Assembly: GCF_011397635.1 (NCBI RefSeq)
Contig: NC_064767.1
Span: forward strand, 19,642,537-19,706,536
DNA length: 64,000 nucleotides
Direction: 5' to 3'
From: Epinephelus fuscoguttatus
Lineage: Eukaryota > Chordata > Actinopteri > Perciformes > Serranidae
Shown in pieces: positions 44,701 to 57,700 of the stretch. A program made the translations under genes and the position numbers. How positions within the stretch are numbered: position 1 is the stretch's first letter; each line of letters starts with the position of its first letter. A model generated the notes under the pieces. It searched no databases and was not told the DNA's origin. It was given only the letters and a program-made list of their open reading frames with translations.

Positions 44701-46950
44701 CTGGATGCAACTGTTGACACAATACAGACGAGTGTTTGTGAGGGAAAGTTTTCATTTGGAGGAAAATCCAGTCGATCTCACCACTGTTACATTTTAGTGT
44801 TTCACTTCAAACAAGTCTGTTTGAATTAAGTTTCAATTAATTTTGTTATATTTGTAGACCATTAAAGAAACACCAGATTACTTTACTGATGTTTACATGA
44901 TTATAATTTGTTGTTAAAATATGCTGCAGATTAAATATAGCCATGTATTTCCACTTTTTTGTAAGTTTCATTAAAATTATCATTCACTGTTATTGCAAAG
45001 GAGATGAACAGTCACATCAGTCTCTTATAGTCTGATATTTTACCTCTGTTAAATATATTAAATGTTAAAAACATGGCTGGCATGAATATAAGATTTGTAC
45101 TACATGACTTTGATGGCCCAAATAATTTACAATAATTATATTATTGTGATATTTATAGAAATTTAAAAAAATAAAATAATGCTATCAGTGAAATTCAACT
45201 TTAAGTTTGTGTATTGTGCGCTTTGCCTCTTTTTTAGTAAATGAATTACTCTCAAAAAATGAGTTTAGGGAGGTGGAGAGAGAGACAACATGAGAACTTG
45301 ATTTAAAATGCGCTGGATTACTTTACACAAAGTTATCATTATAATCAATATTTCATTTGTTAAATATCACAGTTACAGTATTGTCAATACCGGTATATTG
45401 CAACACCCCTAGTTAAAAGTGTAAATGCCAGTAATCCAGAGCATTGCTAGTTAGTAGTTTAGTTGATTTACCTTTAAACTACACTGTCCAAGTGTCTGTG
45501 AAAGTCTGTGAGTAAAGGTCACACTATCTTTTTATTCAGATCTGACAGCATGTGGGTGTAAAAGTTCACACAGTCCTGTCTTTCTTAGTCTGTGATCCAG
45601 CTTTTATTGCACGAATCACACAGACGCAACTTTACACGATATTACATGACACTATCCAACACTAGATAGTAGCATCAATAATATAAATTCATTATCAGCC
45701 GTTCGACAGATTAGAATAATATGGGGTATTACTGGGTCATCAATATTAGATTGTGTGCTTTGTGCTGTGTTTGTTGCTGTCTAACATTTGGTGGTGTACT
45801 TCAAAACAAGAGCCGAGTTGTATAATGCCGTCCTTGTTGTTGTAATGCGAGCCGCGCGGTGGCTCTTTATTTGCAGGCAGTGACTTTATTAGAGTCTATG
45901 GTTACAGACCCTTGGAAGGAGGGCTATTGTATTCTCACCCCTTCTCTGGCAAACATACCTCTGCTGCTCTCCTCCTTTGCACACTCTTCATAACAAACAG
46001 GCCTGCAGAGTGCAGGTAGGAATCTGAAGTTATCGGTATTACTTGAGTTAGTATTTTATTAATTAAAAGGAGATGTGTGTAGTCACTTAAAATCATACAA
46101 AGTGCCTTAAATCCTTATTCTATATTAATATCTTAAAAAAGTCAACGTAATTTCCCTCTCCTTTCCCTAGTTCTCTCTCTGACACACACACATGCACACA
46201 CACCTACCCACTCAGCAACATGGATCAGCAGCAGCTGACTTGGCTAGAAACTCTGTGGCACAGGTAGACAGAGGCAGGGTCCAGCGAGTGTCTACTGAGG
46301 CTGCAGACACATCTGCCTGCTTGATTTCACCTGGTAACTGAGCATGTAGTATTTACTTCTCGGCTGAAATGCAATCAGGGGCTGGTAGCTGGCAAGGAAG
46401 CAATGAGCCTGCGATTAGGTGCAGTTTTTTTTTCTCCCCCTTCTCAAGGAGTAAGGAAGAGTTAGAGTTGAAAAACTGTGAGGAGAAAAAAATTCATTGT
46501 AATAGTTTATCAACTAATGCAAAACTGCATGTGATTTTTTTCACATTTACAAACTTATAACTCATATTACATGAACAGAAAAATTATGAAACCATTAAAA
46601 CAATGTCCGGTCACTTCTGTGTTCTCAAATAATTATTTTAAACAATTACTATAGCACCTAAAGGTCAAACAGAGCTTCATGACATATTTTTTCATTATTT
46701 TAAATCAGTTTCCGCTAACATTTAATACTAAAGCACAATAACATTTTAAATTGTAGCCTAAACTCAAATCAAGTCGCCTTTATGCAAGATGATTGACCGT
46801 ACAATGAAATGCATTATTACAAGCTGTTTCACTACTGACGACGAGAGCCTTGTGAAATTCCTGATGACAAACGTATCAGTGACACCGCTGAGGTTCCTAC
46901 GGTAGAGTGCTCCCCTGTGCGCGTATAAACATTTACATCCTCGAGACAAG
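44700..46950. other. AT-rich intergenic with hAT-type end
   Basis: Mostly featureless AT-rich DNA. At about 45370-45412 the sequence GTCAATACCGGTATATTGCA followed by ACACCCCTAG resembles the right terminus of the hAT family seen at 33393; the matching left end was not found. Confidence 0.35.
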
Positions 46951-47300
46951 AGTCACCTCTCTAATCTGGCTGAAGAAGTGTGTGGAGAGGCCCTTTATCC
47001 CGCCCTGCTTTAACCGGTTGCTCACAGAAGAGCCATTTACCTCCACTAATGGGGAGTGAGTCTTTCTCCGGGGCCTGTTTGCCTCTCAGCCCTCTGAAAG
47101 AAACTTCGCCAGAGAGGAGACATTAAGAAAACCCGTTAATCTGGAGCATTCTGTCTGTGTCTACCCAGGGAGCGGACCGAGCTCCTTGGTGCCTTCTCAA
47201 GAGGCTTCTCCTCACAGCAACTATAGAAGTGTTAGATCAGCACTTTTCTCAGTCGCCCTGATGAAGACACAGTGGTTAAAGAAATAAGTGGGTAGCCTTT
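46950..47300. promoter_or_regulatory. Candidate conserved non-coding block
   Basis: A compact, GC-rich, non-repetitive block (CCCGCCCTGC, CCGTTAATCTGG, CTTTCTCCGGGGCC words) between AT-rich flanks. It has no coding signal. Confidence 0.3.
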
Positions 47301-47529
47301 GTTTATTGAGTTTGAAGGCTTTAAACATGAACCACACAACATTCACCATAAACTGCATTGCTTCTGTTTACTACGATTTGCCCCTTTTAAACATGGGCCG
47401 TATCATAGTAGCCTTCGAGTAGTCTACTATAATAGCATGACAAATCCGATTTTTTTAAACAAGACCAAGAGTCTGGAGCCATGCTAGCAGCTCTGTGAGA
47501 CTAAATTTAGACACAGCAATGCTTTGAAT

Positions 47530-48755
47530 TAATGATAAGGCCATTGTGAGCACGCTAAATGCTAAGTGCTAATATGCTGATGTTTCGCAGGTGTAATGTT
47601 TTAGTTTAGTGTGTTAGCATTTTAGTCAACACTAACCACAAAATAGAGCTAATGGCGCATTTATGTTCAATGTTAGATGTGTATAAGGACACAGACGTCT
47701 GTCTGTACTACAGTATGCAGTGTTTCCTCTAGGATTTTTTTCAGCAGCGGGGGTGGCGGGGGGTGAGAGACATCCCTTGGCCCGAATACCGAGTACTGAA
47801 TACCGAATGCCGTTTTTTAGTTTTTCATTAGTTTTTGCAGATGAACCCCCTCCAGATTAGTGTTGTCACGGTACCAAAATTGGGACCCACGGTACGATAC
47901 CAGTGAAAGTATCACGGTTCTGAGTAGTATCAGGATACCACAGCAAAAATGAGGCAGATGTGCCTTTTGTCATTTATAAAAAGATAAATCACTTTTCTAT
48001 AATACATCAATAATATTTCAATGGAATAAATTACTTATTGACTTATTCATACTTCAAAAACAGCATCAATAAGTGATTAACATAGGGGAGATCAAAATAA
48101 AATAAATAAATAAAATAAAAATCAACCAGCCCCCCTCCTCCCCTGACAAGTAAAGAACAGTCCCTCCATAAGTAAAGAACAGTCCCTAAAGTGCAGTGAG
48201 GTTTGTGGACCGTTACCTGCCACAAAGACAGAAATGTGAACGGCTCGTTTCTGCCTCCTCCGTTCAACGGTGCATTATTACTACCTCCTTCACTACTGTC
48301 ACCATGTTTGTTGTTGTTGTCAGAAACGTTTTGATCTGCCCTTTCGTGCCATCTGTTGGATGCATCTTATCAAGGATAGTGACGGTCACAACATTTGAAA
48401 TGAACGTATCCCTTATAGAATAGGAAGTATGAATGAGCCTTGACGCTGATGGAAATTTCATGAAATACGTTTTTCAGTACAGTCATAAACCTGATGATGG
48501 CGCCACATGAAAAGTTGAGGGATCAAAGTTATTGTAGTTCATTCTGAGTGGGACACGAATGTCCCAAATGTAGCAAATTTAAGGCAATCCATCCACTAAG
48601 ATATTCCACTAAAAGCCAAACATGTCAACTTGCTGGTGGAGCTAGAGGAAGAATCAGAGGGATTTACCTTCTGGGGACCATGAATGTATTCACAAAATTT
48701 CATAGCAAACCATCCAGTAGATGTTGAGATATTTCAGTCTGGACCAAAGTAGTCC
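47530..48755 (+). repeat. Dispersed teleost repeat interrupted by a second element
   Basis: The left part (GCTAAATGCTAAGTGCTAAT, 47557 on) and the right part (CTGATGATGGCGCCACATGA at about 48491, then CAAAATTTCATAGCAAACCA and GTTGAGATATTTCAGTCTGG up to about 48743) belong to one widespread repeat with internal semi-tandem units. The middle, about 47700-48440, is foreign. Confidence 0.55.
47860..48320 (+). mobile_element. hAT-like element 5' portion inserted in a repeat
   Basis: Starts GTGTTGTCACGGTACCAAAA and continues GGGACCCACGGTACGATACC, the recognised left end of a teleost hAT family. It contains a 22-bp tandem duplication (AAGTAAAGAACAGTCCCT, 48149-48190 region). The right terminus was not identified. 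Confidence 0.5.
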
Positions 48756-49376
48756 ACAGCACTTCTAGGCACCAGAGTTTTGTAAGAACACACAAAACAC
48801 AGACGACTAAACAAATAGTGCAAAAACAAACAGGCAGCAACACAAATTCTTTCTCTGTTACCTCCGTGGTGCTCAATCCTCACTCTAGCCTATATAGAGA
48901 GAGCAAATTATTGATTTTAGAGCTGTGTTTATCTCTGCGAATCAGGCAATAAAGCCTCACTCTCCCCTAAAAGGAACCAGAGGAAACAGTTGTACCAGCA
49001 GGAACAGAAGCCCTACCACAATCACAACCAAGTCACTGTTAACTTACCTTTGTTTGTGACAGTGGAGGCTTTTAACCCCAGACACTCAGTCTTTACTCAC
49101 CGTTTATGGAGCAATCCTACTGTGTCAGGAGTGCTAGAACAAGGTCATCAGCGGCTGCAACCAGAGTGACCTGTCGTTAAAGATAGGACAAATAAACACA
49201 GGAGAATGAGGCTAATCAGGTGGGTAGCCACAATGGCAGGTGGCTGGCAGGTTAGGATGAGCAGGGGTGAGCTCGGGTGGAAGTATGGGAAAAGCATTTT
49301 AGGGAAATTCAGCACTGCAACAGATCAGAAACAATCAGAAACACACAACAACATACCCACCCCACACATACATGTC

Positions 49377-49387
49377 AAACACACACA

Positions 49388-49418
<31 letters not shown>
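49377..49418. repeat. (CA)n-(CG)n microsatellite
   Basis: About 13 CA units followed directly by about seven GC units. Alternating purine-pyrimidine DNA of this kind can adopt Z-form. Confidence 0.9.
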
Positions 49419-49578
49419 TTGTGTTTCAGTGGGAACGACAGATGCCGTATGGACTGTTGTATTCTCAGTAGTAAAGGAGGGCCCTGAGGGTCTCTCCTGT
49501 CTGACAGTACACCAGGGATCAGCTGTGACACAGTGACACCGATCCCCTCATGTCACACACAATGCTGTCCTAACACCA

Positions 49579-49580
<2 letters not shown>

Positions 49581-49618
<38 letters not shown>

Positions 49619-49646
49619 AAGAGAGATAGAGAGAGTGTGTGTGTGT
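49581..49646. repeat. (GT)n-(GA)n-(GT)n compound microsatellite
   Basis: Ten GT units, then about ten GA units with a few interruptions, then another short GT run. Confidence 0.9.
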
Positions 49647-52600
49647 ATGAATGTGCGTTGTGGGATTTCATTATGTCAAATACACAAGAGCGGATTTATT
49701 CATGTCAGTGTGACATTGCTTTGTCCTGTTTTTTTCCACATTGCTTAAATTTGTTTTGAGAAACAAATGCATCAAAATTATTTTTTAATTTATAAAATTT
49801 GCAATTTAATTATTTAATCAATTAATTTTACACTATATGGTCAGTGGCTGTACAATCAGAGGGAAAGGTGGGATGTGCTGTGGGTTGTACTGCTCCTGTT
49901 TGGCCAGTTGAGGCCATGCTTTCCTCAGGGTAAGCAGAGACTGACTCCAGCCTCAGCACATACAGTCACTCTGGCCCACTTCTCTCCTCACAGAGATGTT
50001 GTATATATGGGTCATGCAGGTGGAAGTGTTGCATTTCCACAATCATCTTGCATTCTGTATACTTTTGGCAGCAGTGGAAAGTAAAAACGTACACACAGTT
50101 TACTTAAAATCTATATGAAAATTTAAGCTGCTGTAGTGTACGTCTTTTCTTTTACCTCAGTTTGCAGTTACTAGTTACGTTGTAGGCTTTATTGCAAAAC
50201 ATGTTCTTGGCTATAGGCTCAGAAAATAAGTTGTTTTGCACCTTTAAATGCATCTTGCAGGTAAATGTATTAATAATTTCACAATACGCAAGATTTAAGT
50301 TTACTTACATTTTACAGCAAATCTGTCTATTACTTTTACTCGAGATACATTGTGAATGCACATCTGTTTCTATTATGGTGTTGTGAATTTGATTTATGTT
50401 CAAGAATGTTTAGCACAAGCTTTGAATAAATAACCTTTAAAAGATATTTACATATCTGACAATCTCCATATTTTAACTGCGGTTGTAGGGTTTATGATTT
50501 GATGAATAGTTTTAATTTGAACCTCTTAGAGTTCAGTCTTTAGTACTGATTTTAAGGCCGTGGCCATTTCAGTGTGCTCAAATATGTTTAATATTGGAAT
50601 TTGAAATTTCTCAAAGCACATTGGGTTAGAAAGTATTAACCAAATAAACAAGTTTACACTTTAAACAAAACTACCTGTACAGTGGATAGTGATACTGAGT
50701 CTGCTTACTGCTTCTCCCCAGTAGTGGTGGTCCATATACCATGCTGGTCAGCCTCTTTCCAGGTGCAGACCTTCTCTACTGAAAAGCACCATGAGCCTGT
50801 CAAATAAGTAAAGTCAGGGAGATGTGTGGCCTGTGAAAGGGATATGCTCACCCTGCTAGTGGGCGCAGAGACGCTTCTTTGTTTCCTGGCATGTCTCACA
50901 TACTTTCAGAGCCTAGATAAGCCCCAGCACCATGAAACACTGCTTTATGTTTGGCCTCGGTAACGTACCAGAGAGGGCAGAGTGGACTCAGAGGAGAGAC
51001 CAGTCAGTGAGCAGGTAATATGTCCTCAGTGTCGCACCTTATTAAAGGGCCAGATACATATAAGAGCCCTGGTTACGCACTCCTGAAGTATTTAAGTATC
51101 TGCTGAAAAATACTGAAATAACCAGGCTTCCAGTTTTAACATTCCTCCCTCCAACTCCTTCACTGTCACTCATTTTTGCTTTATTTCCTTCCCCCTCTGA
51201 GGAGAAGGGGTAAGCTGGGATGGTGAAAGGCAAGGGGGGGTTTGGAGGGTAGGGAGGTGGGGGCTTTGCTGTTTCCTGAAATCGGATTAGCAGCTACTCT
51301 ACACTTAGATTGCAGGGACTGGGGCTTTAGTTTAGCCCAGCTCAAGACCACCCAACAGGTAAACAGGTACATTACTGTGGAGCAAAAAGGAAAGTGAATG
51401 GTGAGGGGATAGAGGATAAAAAATACTCATGAGAGATGGCTACAGAGTGAGTGAAATAAATACGAGACTAGCTGGCAGACTGGTGAAAGCGGATTCCATA
51501 GTGCGGTTAATCTGAAATTAATTCCAAAAACTGCTCGATGAAGTGGTGGAAATTTAGAAATTGCAATGAAACAAACAAAAAAGAAAAAATACGCCAAGCC
51601 TAACTTAACTTTCAAAATTTATTCCGAACTACCAATTTGTGAACTTCCTCTTTTTTGAACCAACTCTCTGGACCTGCACAAAAGACCCACATATCTCACC
51701 CCCAGCCCTCCCCGCTCACCAAGATATCTAAACCTCACACTGTCATGCTGCTGCCACTGCATCCCACAGAAAACCTCCTGAAAATTAGTTTTTGGCAACC
51801 GGCTCGCAAACACACTCTCCTGTCTGCTGCAAGCCACCAAGGCTTTGTTAGGCAGGCCTGCTCTGAGCCCAGAGCCTTCAAGACCCCCATTATGCAGCAG
51901 GACTCAGCGGGGCAGAAAGAGCAGGAGTGTTTTCGCCAGTCATGTGGGCACACAGGCATTATACACTCTTCAGTGGCACTGTAGATATTTTGTGAGTCTT
52001 ACAAACAGAGGGGAGGCCTGCAAAGGCTGCAAGAAGTTTTGATAATTGGGAGTTATATAAGTTCCCAAATCCTCACAGGAGGATTTTAAGTTTTTTCCCC
52101 TCCTTTTCCCCTATTGTGTGTTTTGAAAAGCTGTGTGTGAAGGCCCCACTGCGAAGGTGACAAATCCTTTGACATAAATCATTGTGTAAAGGTTAAAGGA
52201 ATACAGTCAAGTGCTCAGGAAGAAGAGCCTCTAATTGCCTGCTTTGCTCCGGCTTTGCCGAGCAGTGTTTTACAAATTAAACAACAGCTCTTGCGCACTG
52301 CAGAGCATTTGTCCATGTGTGCACGCACCTCACGCACGTGTGTTTGTGCGTCTTTGTTTACATGTGCCTTTGTGTGTGTCCACTTATGTCTTATTGTAAA
52401 AATAAGCTTGTGCAGAGCTCGTGTCAAGATCCAGAGATGCGTATATCAGCTGCAGCTGGGTAGGAAGAGTTTTTACTAATCAGTGATGGACAAACTCAGG
52501 GCTCCCTGCATCTCAAACATCACTGCTTCTGTCAGGGGCCCCGAGTGCAGAGCAGGCGGGCTGAGCAGCTCTGATCAGCAGTGTTGTGTTATTTTTTTTT

Positions 52601-53889
52601 CCCCACTGAATCACACTGGGGAACATGTGTGTGTGTTTGAGATGCAGGGATGCATGGTGCTAACCCTCCCCTGAGTAGTAATGCATGAACTGTTAGCAAA
52701 ACATTGTTGCTGCTGCTGTTGCCTTCTATGTTAATAAGACGTGGATTGGGGTGGGGGTGTGTGGGGGGGTACACAGATGTAATTCAAGGTTGACATCACA
52801 GGATTCATAATGCACCTATAGTGAAGGATATCATGCATTTGGCAGACCTTAGGCGAAGTTTCAAAGTCAATACAGGAGACACTCCTGCAGTCAATCACAG
52901 ATGATGATTTCACATAAGGCAGCTCGGATAAATGATGACAAAATGATTTTAGATTAGATATTTCAAGTATTATTATCAAAGGAAGACAAAGTATTTTGGA
53001 AATCAAATTCAGTTCATAAAATACATTTATTCAATAATATTTTGACACAGAAAGCCCTTGCAGCTCATTACAAGCCCCCCGTATTTGTAATCGCTGTTCC
53101 TTTTATGCAGCGTTTCAAGCTGTCAAAGCTGCTCGCCTCCATGTCACTCAGTTATGTGTTGTAGAAAGAGAAGAGTTCAGGATGTGTAAATGTATTTATG
53201 AATGCATGATTTTGTGAAAGTGTGTACTTGGCTCTCTCCTCTTGCTGTCTAATAACTGGTAACCCCAGCTGTGAGTGTGTGTGTGTATTTGTCTGCCTGT
53301 GTAAAGCTGAGGCTCGCCGAGGCACTGAGGCGAAACTTGGCCCCAGTCAGGCCAGTGCGCAGAGGGCAGAGACCAAAAAGCCTCCAGCCGTGCTTTCTCT
53401 CTCTCTTTCTCTTTCAATCTCTCCCTCCTCCACTGGGATTTGGAAATAGGTAGCCCGGAAGATGTAACATGTATTTATTTTGTACACAACACTCAGGGAT
53501 TTTTTTTGCCTTTTTGTAAATGCACATGCAGTACATTTTACTGACCCTGCAGTGGCTAGCAGAAAAAAAGCCCATCAAATTTGTGGAGGATTTGTTAAGA
53601 TTTGCCAATTTCAAGTCCTTCAAATTAAATGGCAAAATGCCCCAAGAATGACGCCTTTTCTGATCTTACATATATATCATCAGGATGATGTCATTTGTCT
53701 TTACCTCCCCAACAGTTTACATATCACTGCTGTGGAAAGCAAAAACAGTTTTTGGTCCAATACAGCTGTGGTTTGGTTAAGTTTAGGTACAAAAATGACT
53801 TGGCTAGCGTTGGAGATGAACATTGTTTGGCTTTCAATTACAATTTTGTTAATGCATCCATCTCAACATTAGAGGAAACACACAGGTAA

Positions 53890-55715
53890 ATGTGGAGGGA
53901 TTAAACACCAGCTGTGATTTCAGCCGCACGGATCTGGCATTGGATAATAAACTGGAAGACAACATCAGTTTCTAATGGTATACCAGGAACTGTCGTGTCT
54001 TCTGTGTCACTAAAACATGGCTAAATCCCTAAATATGACTCTTTTTTTATATACCTGACAGCACAAAGGGACTGGCAAGATAAAAGGAGGAAGTGTGTGC
54101 TTTATGGTGAATAAGGACTGGTGGAACAGTGGGAGAATTGAAATGCTACCCTGTTCCTGCTCACCTGATCTTGAGTTATTTTCAATCAAATGCAGACCGC
54201 ACTTTCTACCAAGGGAATTCACATCGGTTCTTATTTCAGCAGTGTACACCTTGCAGGCGAGTACCGATGCTACCCTGTTGGATCTTTGTAAAGACTTCAG
54301 CTGCATGAATCCTAATCTTAAGAGGTTTATGTCTGACCACCATAACCATACTGACTATGCCACAGAGAGAATAAAGACTCTGGATCACTGCTACATGCAA
54401 TCAGAAATGGCTACAGAGCAGAATCGGTACCTCAACAGGAGACTCAACCATGGAGCCATCTTGCTGGGTCAAAATATGTAAACGAACAATGACAAATGCC
54501 CCCAGTGATGCAGGAGGTCAGGAAATGTTCAGGACAATCAGAGACCTCCCCACTGTCTGCACTACATGACACAATCTGGAGCACATTCCAGGACACCACC
54601 GTCAATAATACTGATGACTTCACTGTATTCACTGAGTCTGGTGGATTTAACTAGTAAACCAACAGAAGCAACTGCACCAAAAACTACAGTTAAATCATTC
54701 CACAACCAGAAATCATGGATTACCAGAACCATCTGGGATGCCATAAACACACACACCGCAGTTTACAAATTAGAACAGCAGTCTGGAAACATGGACTATC
54801 ATAAAGCAGCAGCCTAAAATCTAAGAGGAGCAGTAAAAGAGGCAAAAAGGGACAGCAGGAATTAAGTGCAACTACAATTTCAGGAGGGCAATCCCAGAAG
54901 CATATGGCAAAGTCTAAGAACCATGACAGATTATACGTGCTTCAAGAAGTCCACCATCAGTCTGAAGAAAACAATATCAGCCTTTGTGAATGACTACCGC
55001 CCAGTGGCTCTCACCTCTGTAGTGATGAAGTGCTTTGAACGGCTGGTTAAGAATTAAATCTGCTCTTCACTACCCAGCACACTGGACCCACTACAGTTTG
55101 CCTACTGTCTCAACTGATCAACGGAAGACGCCATAGCACAAATCCTCCACACTAACCTCAAGGAGCTGGGATTAAACACCTCATATGCATGTGGATGCTT
55201 GACTCTCTGATGGAAGAACCCAGGTGGTGAGGGTTCTGCCATCCTCATCCTTAACACTGGCACCCATTGGTGTCATTACAACAACCCACCCCTGAACATT
55301 AGTGAGACCAAGGAGATGATAATGGCATCCCTTTATATCAATGGGTCCTTGGGGGCGAGGGTGGACAGCCTCAGGTATCTTGCTTTCTATTGCAGAAGGC
55401 CTGACCTGGATGATGGATACTGACACAGTGGTGAGAAACACAAGACAGAGACTGTTTCACCTCAGATGCTTGAGGATATTTTGGGTATCCCCTCAAATAC
55501 TGAGGAATTTCCACTCCTGCTCCATTGAGAACATCCTGATGGAGAACATCATGGCATCCCTTCATAGAGTGGTTAGATCAGCTTGACATACTGTATACTA
55601 GGGAGTTCTCTACCCTGCCTAAGGGAGGTTTACACCAGGTGCTGCAAGAATAAGGCAAGGAGAATCATTAAGGAAAGCAACCAACCAGATGGCTGCCAGA
55701 TAACTTTAAACTCTT
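53890..55715 (+). pseudogene. Rex1-like non-LTR retrotransposon remnant
   Basis: Pieces of an endonuclease/reverse-transcriptase polyprotein appear in order in shifting plus-strand frames. Near 53905 is the LDNKLE segment and near 53995 a VTKTWL segment from the endonuclease, then FLPREFTSVLISAVY (54207 on) and TLDHCY (54378 on). A linker with SFHNQKSWITRTIWD follows at about 54700. The RT start is [18 protein letters not shown] (54990 on), and the C-terminal part includes SPQILRNFHSCSIENIL (55488 on) and a KNKARRI segment. The RT core carrying the catalytic FADD motif is deleted around 55200-55290. Several stops and frameshifts make it inactive. Confidence 0.85.
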
Positions 55716-56299
55716 TTAATGCAGAAATTGAAGGAACTGACAATATTACATTTCACTGGAACTGTACCTTATGTGACATGTGACACATGAATTTGACTGA
55801 TTGATAATACAGTTGTAGTCATGAATCCCTTTCAAACATGCATTGCAACCCTGAACTTCTCCTGACATTAATCACGGAGCTTTGTGTAAGAATGCAAATG
55901 TCCGAAACAGTTGAACTGGACGTTAGACAGACTCTGCACTGCCACCAGTGCAAAGTCTGTGTAATGTCTAATTGAGCCCATGAGTGAATAGAGCAGGTCA
56001 TTATCCAGACAATTCACAGCGAGCGAGTAAGCGTGTTGATGACGTTTCTATTATACTACTGGCACAAAATCAGAAGAATACAAACATTCAAGGGTGAAGA
56101 GGAAAGGTCATTTACACAAAGACGGCAATGAAAATGTCTATTTGGAGAGATGAAGTTTTGGAAACTTCTGTCAGTAAGTGCAAACACCAACATTGTCAGA
56201 AAAATTCAAGGAACCGCAGGAGACTCTGTTGTTTGACCAAATGATGAATTGGCTGCTTCCATAGCGTACGTCCTGCCTTTTGTAAGCTCTATCCAGGTG

Positions 56300-56600
56300 C
56301 AACCCTTCCATCTATCCATCCATCCATTTTCATTCGCTTATCTGGGGCCAGGCTGCAGGGGCAGCAGGCCAAGCAAAGCACCCCGACATCCCTCTCCCTA
56401 GCAACACTTTGTAGCTTCTCCTGGGGGACCCCAGGACCCAGGACAGATGAGATATGTAATCCCCCCAGCATGTTCTGGTTCTGCCTCGGGTCCTCCTACC
56501 AGTGGGACGTACCAGGAGCACCTCTAATGGGAGGCGCCTAGGAAGCAGCCTGATCAGGTGCCCGAACCACCTCAACTGACCCTTTTGACCCTTCTGGCTC
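56300..56600 (-). mobile_element. LINE-derived 3' repeat fragment
   Basis: The minus-strand frame at 56330-56575 starts RWFGHLIRLLPRRLPLEVLL and continues with a TGRRTRGRTRTCWGDYIS segment. It matches the C-terminal fragment and 3' region of an abundant teleost LINE repeat, whose CCATCCATCC tail is at 56310-56328. Truncated. Confidence 0.6.
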
Positions 56601-56859
56601 TACCATCCTTCGTCCTGGCAAAATGAAATATTTCCAGTCAGTGAGAATGCGTCTGACAGGGACAATCTCCTGTTGTGTGCTACATGTGTGAAAAGACAAC
56701 TCCAGACAATGTTCGGACCTGATTCTCTGGACATTTTCAGAGTTCATATGAGAAAATGGTCTTGGTTAAAAGAAAGCAACATTGATATTGGAAGCAAATA
56801 GTTCAAAGTCCGGAGTTTTGTTGACCCATCCATCAGCCCCGACCTCCTCCCACTGTGCC

Positions 56860-57700
56860 CCTGTAACTACATTACACAAATCCCTCATTTGCTCCTTACA
56901 AACAAGAATCATAATTCCTATGGCCTCTAGAGGGCTTTGTCACCTGAACATAAAGAGGTGTTTCTGGGCATTTGCTAAAACGACTGATTCTGCTTCTTTG
57001 GAGGACAGTCTCCATTTTCTTGCATCTTCCCAGTGGATAAAGACTTGTATATCCTCACCCTGTGTTGCCTTCTCATCTCCTTCTTCCCTCACAGGACCCT
57101 TCAGTAGCCTGAAGAGGAAAACCAGCATGGAGCCCGGGCCACTGGTTAAGCATTTTCATGCTGGATTTGAAATCAGATTATATATGAGCCTGCTCAATTG
57201 ACTTAATGGATTTGAAGAGACTAGATCCTATTAATAAAGGAATAAAAGACATGGAGGAAAGGAAAAAAGGGGTGACTTTGCCCCAGAGGCCTTGGCCCCA
57301 CCAGTGGGAGTAGAAGGCTAATCTGCCATGCAAATTAAATCCTGCCTCTATGCACTGGCCCCTCTAATGTCCTCCATTACACACCTTTTATTTGTTGTGG
57401 TCTGATATTGCAAACAGATATGGTTCCAGCAAAAGTCAGGGACATCTGGTATGGGAGTGATTACTGGGGAAGATGGAATTTGTATCCTGTCTCATCCCGG
57501 CAAACTGCTCTTTGCCTCAGAGGAATGAGCAATGGGAATATTCCAAGATGGTCTTCAGATTGGGACTGACACTCGTTTGGTATCCCCTTTTTTCACCTCC
57601 TAAAGAATCTGCCTTCATGAGTTCCAGGCAGGATTATGATGCAGTTGAGACTGAGAGGTTTAATCAGTGAGAGTGGCAGTATTTGGGCCATAACAGAGCT
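56860..57700. promoter_or_regulatory. Candidate conserved non-coding block
   Basis: Non-repetitive and GC-balanced, with compact islands such as GGCCTTGGCCCCACCAGTGG near 57287 and a CATGCAAATTAAATC octamer/homeodomain composite near 57328 (ATGCAAAT). The 139-aa open frame here has no domain and no splice support. Confidence 0.3.

Larger units (their letters stand above)
48760..53880. other. Gene-free stretch with microsatellites
   Basis: No gene recognised. It holds the two microsatellite clusters listed separately, a TGTGTG/CTCTCT-rich stretch near 53270-53425, and a balanced block at about 51640-52000 whose frames are open on both strands but lack any known domain. Confidence 0.4.

Noticed and set aside
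56782..57201. 139-aa open frame
   Set aside because: No recognisable domain and no splice partners. The block looks more like conserved non-coding DNA.
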